Position numbers and translations under genes: made by a program. A DNA stretch of 18,952 nt, from NCBI GenBank assembly GCA_025997655.1, contig BNUW01000036.1, forward strand, positions 1 to 18,952. Reading direction: 5' to 3'. The notes below the pieces were generated by a model. That model was not told where the DNA came from. It was given only the letters and a program-made list of their open reading frames with translations, and made no database searches. Numbering within the stretch: position 1 is the first letter of the stretch; each line of letters begins with the position of its first letter. This document shows positions 15,191-18,952 of this stretch, one piece after another. Source of the stretch: Spirochaetia bacterium (lineage in GTDB: Bacteria > Spirochaetota > Spirochaetia > Treponematales > Breznakiellaceae).

Positions 15191-15957
15191 TATCCGGAAA
15201 TCTTCACCAGGTTCGCCGCCTTTGAAAAAATTTTTTCCAGGTACCGCCCCTCGTCAATGGTCAGCCCCGCCCGTCCGAAGATGTCCCGGAGAAACCGCTC
15301 CTGTTCCTCCCGCCCCTTCTTCCGGTAAAACCCCAGGCCGGCCAGATTGTCGCTTATTGATTTGACCAGGACCTCCACTTTGGTGCGATCCAGGGGGACC
15401 CAGGTTCCTGGAACTAAAGTTCCTTGAACTAAGGTTCCTTGTTCCGGGGAGGCGGGGCTCAGGGTACGGAAGATTTGGTAGGCGTAGATTTGGACCGCGT
15501 GGGAGAGGTTCAGGGACGGGAATGTGTCATCTGAGGGGATGTGGGAGGCCAGGTTGCAGAGGTCAAGTTCCGCTGCCTCAAGGCCGGTGCGCTCGTTGCC
15601 GAAAACCAGGGCTGCGGGGCCGCTGTGGCTTTGCAAAAAGGCGGCGCTCTCTTCGGGGGTCATGGTAATGGCTTTCCGGTGGTGGCCGCGGCGGCGGGTG
15701 GTCCCGATGACCAGGACGCAGTCCGCTATGGCGGCGGCCAGGGTATCGAAGGTTTCCGCTTCATCCCAGACCTGTTCCGCATGGACTGACCGGGCTCGCA
15801 GCACGGTGTCATCCCAGGGCTCCATTGCTTCGCCCGGCCGGGGAGCGACCAGACGCAGCCGGGTAAGGCCCATGTTTTTCATAGCCCGGCATACGGCGCC
15901 CACATTCCCCGGCTCCGAGGGACGGCAGAGGATAATCACCAGATCAGAGAGGCGCAT
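15154..15957 (-). CDS. trmJ: tRNA (cytidine/uridine-2'-O-)-methyltransferase, TrmJ type
   Basis: A 267-residue SPOUT-class methyltransferase; TrmJ methylates the ribose of tRNA position 32. The N-terminus MRLSDLVIILCRPSEPGNVG is typical, as are the knot motifs AALVFGNERTGL and PSLNLSHAVQIYAYQIFR. The C-terminal helical part (FLRDIFGRAGLTIDEGRYLE) is present. ATG 15957 is chosen; the frame stays open to 16032 but that would run into lgt. Two oddities: a run of three 15-bp tandem repeats codes QGTLVQGTLVPGTWV between the domains, and the last ~12 residues (YDNSNLPLTIHL) are encoded by AT-rich sequence of the DUF4435 remnant, so the native stop was probably lost. The name rests on family resemblance; other SpoU-like 2'-O-methyltransferases are less likely. 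Confidence 0.9.
   Translation of the reverse strand: MRLSDLVIILCRPSEPGNVGAVCRAMKNMGLTRLRLVAPRPGEAMEPWDDTVLRARSVHAEQVWDEAETFDTLAAAIADCVLVIGTTRRRGHHRKAITMTPEESAAFLQSHSGPAALVFGNERTGLEAAELDLCNLASHIPSDDTFPSLNLSHAVQIYAYQIFRTLSPASPEQGTLVQGTLVPGTWVPLDRTKVEVLVKSISDNLAGLGFYRKKGREEQERFLRDIFGRAGLTIDEGRYLEKIFSKAANLVKISGYDNSNLPLTIHL
15397..15441. repeat. Three 15-bp tandem repeats inside trmJ
   Basis: Units GACCCAGGTTCCTGG, AACTAAAGTTCCTTG and AACTAAGGTTCCTTG run head to tail. On the coding strand they give QGTLV QGTLV PGTWV. They contain the 14-mer GGAACTAAAGTTCC (15410-15423), which recurs inverted in the sirtuin gene at 4335-4348. The insertion falls in the linker between the SPOUT core and the C-terminal domain, where it is probably tolerated. 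Confidence 0.75.
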
Positions 15958-16002
15958 AGGGTATTGTTGACTATTTCCCCATAACATACTAGGGTAAGTT
16001 AA

Positions 16003-17061
16003 ATGGAAACCCTTAACTTCCTTGCGGTACAATTCCCTCCATGGCTAAAACCGGAGATAGTCCCCGGTCTCCCCTTCCGTTGGTACGGGCTCATGTATAT
16101 CATCGCCTTTGGTATTGCGTTCCTGCTCTACCGTAAACAGGTGAATGAACGGCATTTCCCCATGAGCGAAGACGATCTGTCGGGGCTTTTCTTCTGGGGC
16201 ATCCTTGGCCTGCTGGTGGGCGCCCGGGTCTTCTCCACCATCATCTACGAAACCCGTGACATTTACCGCCGCCAACCCTGGCTGGTGTTCTGGCCTTTCC
16301 AAAACGGCCGCTTCACCGGTCTCCAGGGCATGAGCTACCACGGGGGTGTCATCGGCTGTCTCCTGGCATTTTTTGCCTATTCGGGGATAAAACGGTTCGA
16401 CTGCCGGGAAACCGGTGATATGCTCGCCGCCAGCGTCCCCCTGGGTTATACCTTCGGCCGTCTGGGAAACTTCATCAACGCCGAACTCTACGGCCGGGTA
16501 ACCACGGGTCCCCTGGGAATGGTCTTCCCCCACGCCGAGCTTCTTTCCGCCCAGGAGCCCTGGGTCCGGGAAGCTGCGGAACAGACGGGCATCGCCATTC
16601 CCAGTGCCGCCGCCATGCTGAATCTGCCCCGCTATCCGTCCCAGCTTTTCGAGGCCCTTTTTGAGGGGCTAGTACTCTGGCTCATCATCTGGCTTTGGCG
16701 GAACCGCAAACCTTTTAAGGGCTTCCTGCTCAGCCTCTATCTGGGGGGCTACGGCATCGTCCGTTTTTTCATCGAATACTTCCGGGAGCCCGATTCCGAT
16801 TTGGGCTACCGCATCCAGCTTATTCCCACGACGCTCTCCCCCGCCCAGGCCCATCCGGCATTGTGTTTCTCCACCGGGCAGGTTTTTTCCTTCTGCATGG
16901 TACTTATCGCCGTGGCATGGTTTTTCATTGCCCGTAAACTACCGGACAGCGATCCTGTGCGGGCCTACCCGGATGTTCCGGACACACCAAGCGGCTTTAC
17001 GGCTCAGGAACGGGAGGAAGCGCGGAAAAACCGGCGGAAGCTGAGAAAGAAGCTGCGGTAG
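16003..17061 (+). CDS. lgt: Prolipoprotein diacylglyceryl transferase
   Basis: Lgt transfers diacylglycerol from phosphatidylglycerol to the lipobox cysteine of prolipoproteins in the inner membrane, the first step of lipoprotein maturation; spirochaetes are rich in lipoproteins. At 352 residues it is on the long side. It shows PFRWYGLMYIIAFGIAFLL at the first membrane segments, GARVFSTIIYE, MSYHGGVIG (conserved His113), the Lgt signature GRLGNFINAELYGRVT with Arg153, RYPSQLFEALFEGL, and GIVRFFIEYFREPD. An insert after LYGRVTTG and a basic C-terminal tail (EREEARKNRRKLRKKL) account for the extra length. It is divergent from trmJ with 45 bases between starts and convergent with the nucleotidyltransferase gene. 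Confidence 0.96.
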   Translation: METLNFLAVQFPPWLKPEIVPGLPFRWYGLMYIIAFGIAFLLYRKQVNERHFPMSEDDLSGLFFWGILGLLVGARVFSTIIYETRDIYRRQPWLVFWPFQNGRFTGLQGMSYHGGVIGCLLAFFAYSGIKRFDCRETGDMLAASVPLGYTFGRLGNFINAELYGRVTTGPLGMVFPHAELLSAQEPWVREAAEQTGIAIPSAAAMLNLPRYPSQLFEALFEGLVLWLIIWLWRNRKPFKGFLLSLYLGGYGIVRFFIEYFREPDSDLGYRIQLIPTTLSPAQAHPALCFSTGQVFSFCMVLIAVAWFFIARKLPDSDPVRAYPDVPDTPSGFTAQEREEARKNRRKLRKKLR

Positions 17062-17080
17062 GGTTGCTGCTGACACAGCC

Positions 17081-17213
17081 GGACGGAGAGGGGCATGCCG
17101 CGCGCTCACGCTGTTGGGGGAGTCTGCTACGGGAGCCCGGCCCCAGGGGGCCTTTCGGTCTCCCTCCGCAGGGAGGCCCAAATGCGTTCGGCACGTCACG
17201 CCCCTCTCCGTCC
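17081..17213. repeat. GC-rich element bounded by 14-bp perfect inverted repeats
   Basis: GGACGGAGAGGGGC at 17081-17094 and its exact complement GCCCCTCTCCGTCC at 17200-17213 bound a 133-base segment. Inside is a further hairpin CTCCCT-CCGC-AGGGAG (17160-17175), and GGCATGCCG and CGGCACGTC flank the inner edges of the arms. It lies between the convergent lgt and nucleotidyltransferase genes and has no coding content that I recognise. A bidirectional terminator is possible but there are no T-tracts, so a small mobile or dispersed palindromic element is more likely. Confidence 0.55.
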
Positions 17214-17291
17214 GCTCCGCCATCATTGTTGCGCATGGATACACACACCATCACTGTGCGGCCCTCTACACTAATGCTTCTGTATCTTCTA

Positions 17292-18206
17292 TTACGTACC
17301 CCAAAGCGAGGCGGGATATACCCTTTGGGAAACCAGTTCCGTTATGCGGTTCACTGCGGATTCCCGGTCTTCCTTGTAGGTAACCCCGAACCATTCGGAA
17401 TCCGCCGGCAGGACCCGGATTTTGAGGAAGCCCTTTTTGATGAACCAGTCCGCCGCCATCGGAAGGTAACATTCGCTTTTGGGGTCCGAATTCGCGGTTT
17501 TGAGAAAATCGTCAAAGTAGTTTTGTAGTTTGGGGAAAATGCTCACCGGGAAACCCCAGAAGTTCATAGACACCGGGGTGTCCGCGCTAAGGTCCTGCCG
17601 CACCCCATCGGAACCGGTGTTGAAGATTGCGCCGTTCTTTTTTTCGATAGCCTTGAGTTCATCCACCGACGTAAGATACCCCTGACGCACTTCACAAACC
17701 CCGCGGGTAACCGTGCCCTGGGGGCTGAGGGTTTTCTCCAGCCGGAAGGGTACGATGGCCCCATCGGATATGGCAGGATCAGAGAGGTATTTGCCCATCA
17801 CCGCAAAGGCTTCCCGGCCGTAAAAATCATCCGCGTTAAGCACCGTGAAGGGGGCGTCGATCTTGTCCCGGGCGCAGAGCAGGGCATGGGCGGTTCCCCA
17901 GGGCTTGGTCCGGCCAATCTTCCGGCTTTCCGCAAAAACATCCGCCGGGATGATGCTGTCCAATTCCTGGAAAGCCAGCTCACATTCGATGTGGCCCTTG
18001 ATCCTGCTCAGTACCAGTTCCCGAAAATCCTTTTCGATATCGTGACGGATAATAAATACAATCTTGGTGAAACCCGCCCGCTTGGCGTCAAACACCGAAT
18101 AGTCAAGCAGCACTTCTCCGCTTTTGCCAATCCGATCCATCTGTTTAAGCCCACCGTAACGGCTGCCCATGCCGGCGGCCAATACCACTAAAATTGGTCC
18201 TTTCAT
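17292..18206 (-). CDS. Sugar-phosphate nucleotidyltransferase-like protein (NTP transferase family)
   Basis: A 304-residue soluble protein beginning MKGPILVVLAAGMGSRYGGLKQ, the nucleotide-binding loop of the family (LAAGxGxR, followed by the Lys of LKQ). NADDFYG at 125-130 supplies the metal-binding aspartate, and WGTAHALLCAR contacts the nucleotide. The C-terminal half (SDGVRQDLSADTPVSMNFWG, then CYLPMAADWFIKKG and WFGVTYKED) fits a subgroup seen in anaerobes whose sugar specificity is not established. AGAGGA lies about 10 bases before the ATG. No sugar-pathway genes adjoin it; it follows the thyX remnant and cobO on the same strand. Exact NTP and sugar cannot be called. Confidence 0.88.
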   Translation of the reverse strand: MKGPILVVLAAGMGSRYGGLKQMDRIGKSGEVLLDYSVFDAKRAGFTKIVFIIRHDIEKDFRELVLSRIKGHIECELAFQELDSIIPADVFAESRKIGRTKPWGTAHALLCARDKIDAPFTVLNADDFYGREAFAVMGKYLSDPAISDGAIVPFRLEKTLSPQGTVTRGVCEVRQGYLTSVDELKAIEKKNGAIFNTGSDGVRQDLSADTPVSMNFWGFPVSIFPKLQNYFDDFLKTANSDPKSECYLPMAADWFIKKGFLKIRVLPADSEWFGVTYKEDRESAVNRITELVSQRVYPASLWGT

Positions 18207-18258
18207 TCAAAAATCCTCTCTTAATTAGATTAAAAAATATGAAGAATTTTTAACCGCA

Positions 18259-18328
18259 AAGGCGACAAAGTCGACGAAGGGGAGAAAGGAATACCTTGTT
18301 TCGTATCTTTTCCTTCCTTTGTCGCCTT
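18259..18328. repeat. Inverted-repeat element at the 3' end of the thyX remnant
   Basis: AAGGCGACAAAG (18259-18270) and its perfect complement CTTTGTCGCCTT (18317-18328) form a 12-bp stem around 46 bases; ACCGCAAAGGCGACAAAG continues outward on the left. The AACCGCAAAGGCG-ACAAAG-TCGACGAAGG style resembles, from memory, a widely dispersed bacterial repeat often mistranslated as N-R-K-D-A-K-T-Q-R or, on the other strand, F-V-A-F-A-V-K, which is what the remnant's tail reads. It could also act as a terminator for the thyX transcript. Confidence 0.5.
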
Positions 18329-18492
18329 GGGGGACCACTTTTTTGGTGATTTCCAGCAGCGTTTGCGTATACAGGCGGATTTCCTTCTGCGCATGGGCCC
18401 CCAGCCGCAGTTCCAGGAAGTGGAACAGGTTATGGAGGTCAATATTCCAGTAAATTTCGGTATACAAGGACAGGGGCAGGTTGATCCGGGAC

Positions 18493-18508
18493 AATTCCCC
18501 GGGGAATT
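18493..18508. repeat. Perfect 16-bp palindrome at the thyX deletion joint
   Basis: AATTCCCCGGGGAATT is fully self-complementary, with its axis between 18500 and 18501. The codon boundary between the N-terminal block (ending TEFP) and the C-terminal block (starting GELSR) coincides with that axis. Confidence 0.7.
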
Positions 18509-18606
18509 CCGTATCTAAAATAGCTTCCGCTTCCGGAACTATGCAATGCGCCATAAACCCCTCCTAAAACTGAGTATAGTGGGAATGGGGCGATAAAGAA
18601 AAGGGT

Positions 18607-18952
18607 TTAATACTCAATCCCTTCTCGGGCATTCACCCCCTGATCATAGGGATGTTTGACCTTTCGTATCTCCGAAACATAATCCGCCGCGTCAATTATG
18701 TGCTGCGGCGGTTCACGGCCGGTAAGCACCAGCTCAGGTTTGTCCCGTTTACCCAAAACAAGATCGTCAATCATCCCTCTGTCCACCGCCCCAAGGGCAT
18801 AGGCGGAGAACACTTCATCAAGGACAAGGAGATCACCGGGGATGGCCAGCGCTTCTTTAAGATTACCGTTATTAGCGGCAATCATCTTTAAACGCTTTGC
18901 TTCATCGGCGGTATGGAAAAAACCGTAATTCTGTTTATATCGCAATACGGTG
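18607..18952 (-). CDS. cobO: Corrinoid adenosyltransferase, CobO/BtuR type, 5' end beyond window
   Basis: About 115 C-terminal codons are present; the frame is open to the window edge, so the ATP-binding P-loop is outside. The visible part is clear: YGFFHTADEAKRLKM, GDLLVLDEVFSAYALGAVD (the LDE of the ATP site), PELVLTGREPP, IIDAADYVSEIRKVKHPYDQ and the family ending GVNAREGIEY. The enzyme adds the 5'-deoxyadenosyl ligand to cob(I)alamin, making adenosylcobalamin. A TTG at 18943-18945 is in frame but is probably internal, because the known family has roughly 60 more residues upstream. With cbiK in the same window it indicates corrinoid synthesis or salvage, though the two genes are 15 kb apart. 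Confidence 0.9.
   Translation of the reverse strand, partial: TVLRYKQNYGFFHTADEAKRLKMIAANNGNLKEALAIPGDLLVLDEVFSAYALGAVDRGMIDDLVLGKRDKPELVLTGREPPQHIIDAADYVSEIRKVKHPYDQGVNAREGIEY

Larger units (their letters stand above)
18225..18554 (-). pseudogene. thyX: Flavin-dependent thymidylate synthase (ThyX) remnant, middle deleted
   Basis: A 109-codon frame with an excellent ribosome site (AGGAGGGG) before ATG 18554. Residues 1-18 (MAHCIVPEAEAILDTEFP) match the start of treponemal ThyX as I recall it. Residue 19 onward (GELSRINLPLSLYTEIYW, NIDLHNLFHFLELRLGAHAQ, KEIRLYTQTLLEITKKVVP) is the C-terminal catalytic region with the substrate-binding Arg of LRLGAHAQKEIR. About 130-160 residues between are missing, including the RHRxxSxNExSxRY flavin motif, with the frame preserved. 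The join is at the centre of a 16-bp palindrome (18493-18508). The last ~35 residues come from a dispersed repeat (18259-18328), not ThyX. It cannot be an active synthase, although its expression signals look intact. Confidence 0.8.

Noticed and set aside
17064..17528. Plus-strand open frame after lgt
   Set aside because: It crosses the inverted-repeat element and runs antisense to the nucleotidyltransferase gene; it resembles no protein family.

Overview
The window looks like chromosome from a spirochaete, most likely a Treponema of the termite-gut group. This rests on recollection of how its ThyX, HsdM, CbiK and Lgt relatives read and on the mixed base composition; no search was run. GC-rich housekeeping genes alternate with AT-rich or broken accessory stretches. 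No rRNA, tRNA or CRISPR array was seen.

Layout. 1-2800 is an accessory and decay zone: the first codons of a possible ISAs1-type transposase at the left edge, an intact XRE-ImmA/IrrE protease gene, its DUF4411 (PIN-like toxin) partner with a frameshift, a C-terminal scrap of a KAS III (FabH-type) gene, and an hsdM remnant that has lost internal blocks. 2813-5092 holds a sirohydrochlorin cobaltochelatase (CbiK type, with a disturbed 5' end), a sirtuin deacylase and the queuosine enzyme QueH. 5195-6520 is the most unusual gene: a full-length ribosomal protein bL27 domain joined in one frame to a long proline-rich repeat linker, one membrane helix and a C-terminal OmpA-like domain. A 36-bp promoter-like sequence just upstream of it is repeated at its stop codon, directly in front of purA. 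6554-10853 is a tight co-directional block (purA, guaA, a DUF1232 membrane protein, a DUF2271 exported protein, a NUDIX hydrolase). The overlapping purA-guaA pair covers both branches from IMP, to AMP and to GMP.

10872-13246 is an AT-richer minus-strand pair, an MBOAT acyltransferase and an SGNH/AlgX-like partner, expected to acylate a surface polymer. Divergent from it, 13431-15190 is an eroded defence locus: an XRE regulator, an hsdM core with an in-frame stop and no 3' end, and a very AT-rich DUF4435 remnant that runs into the 3' end of trmJ. 15154-17061 carries divergent trmJ and lgt. 17081-17213 is an inverted-repeat-bounded GC-rich element. 17292-18952 (minus) has a nucleotidyltransferase, a thyX gene reduced to its first ~18 codons joined to its C-terminal region at the centre of a perfect 16-bp palindrome, and the C-terminal part of a corrinoid adenosyltransferase that leaves the window.

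Two themes stand out: the bL27-OmpA fusion, which could link a ribosomal-protein fold to the cell envelope, and the repeated style of gene decay in which two unrelated genes (hsdM, thyX) keep their ends and reading frame but lose their middles.
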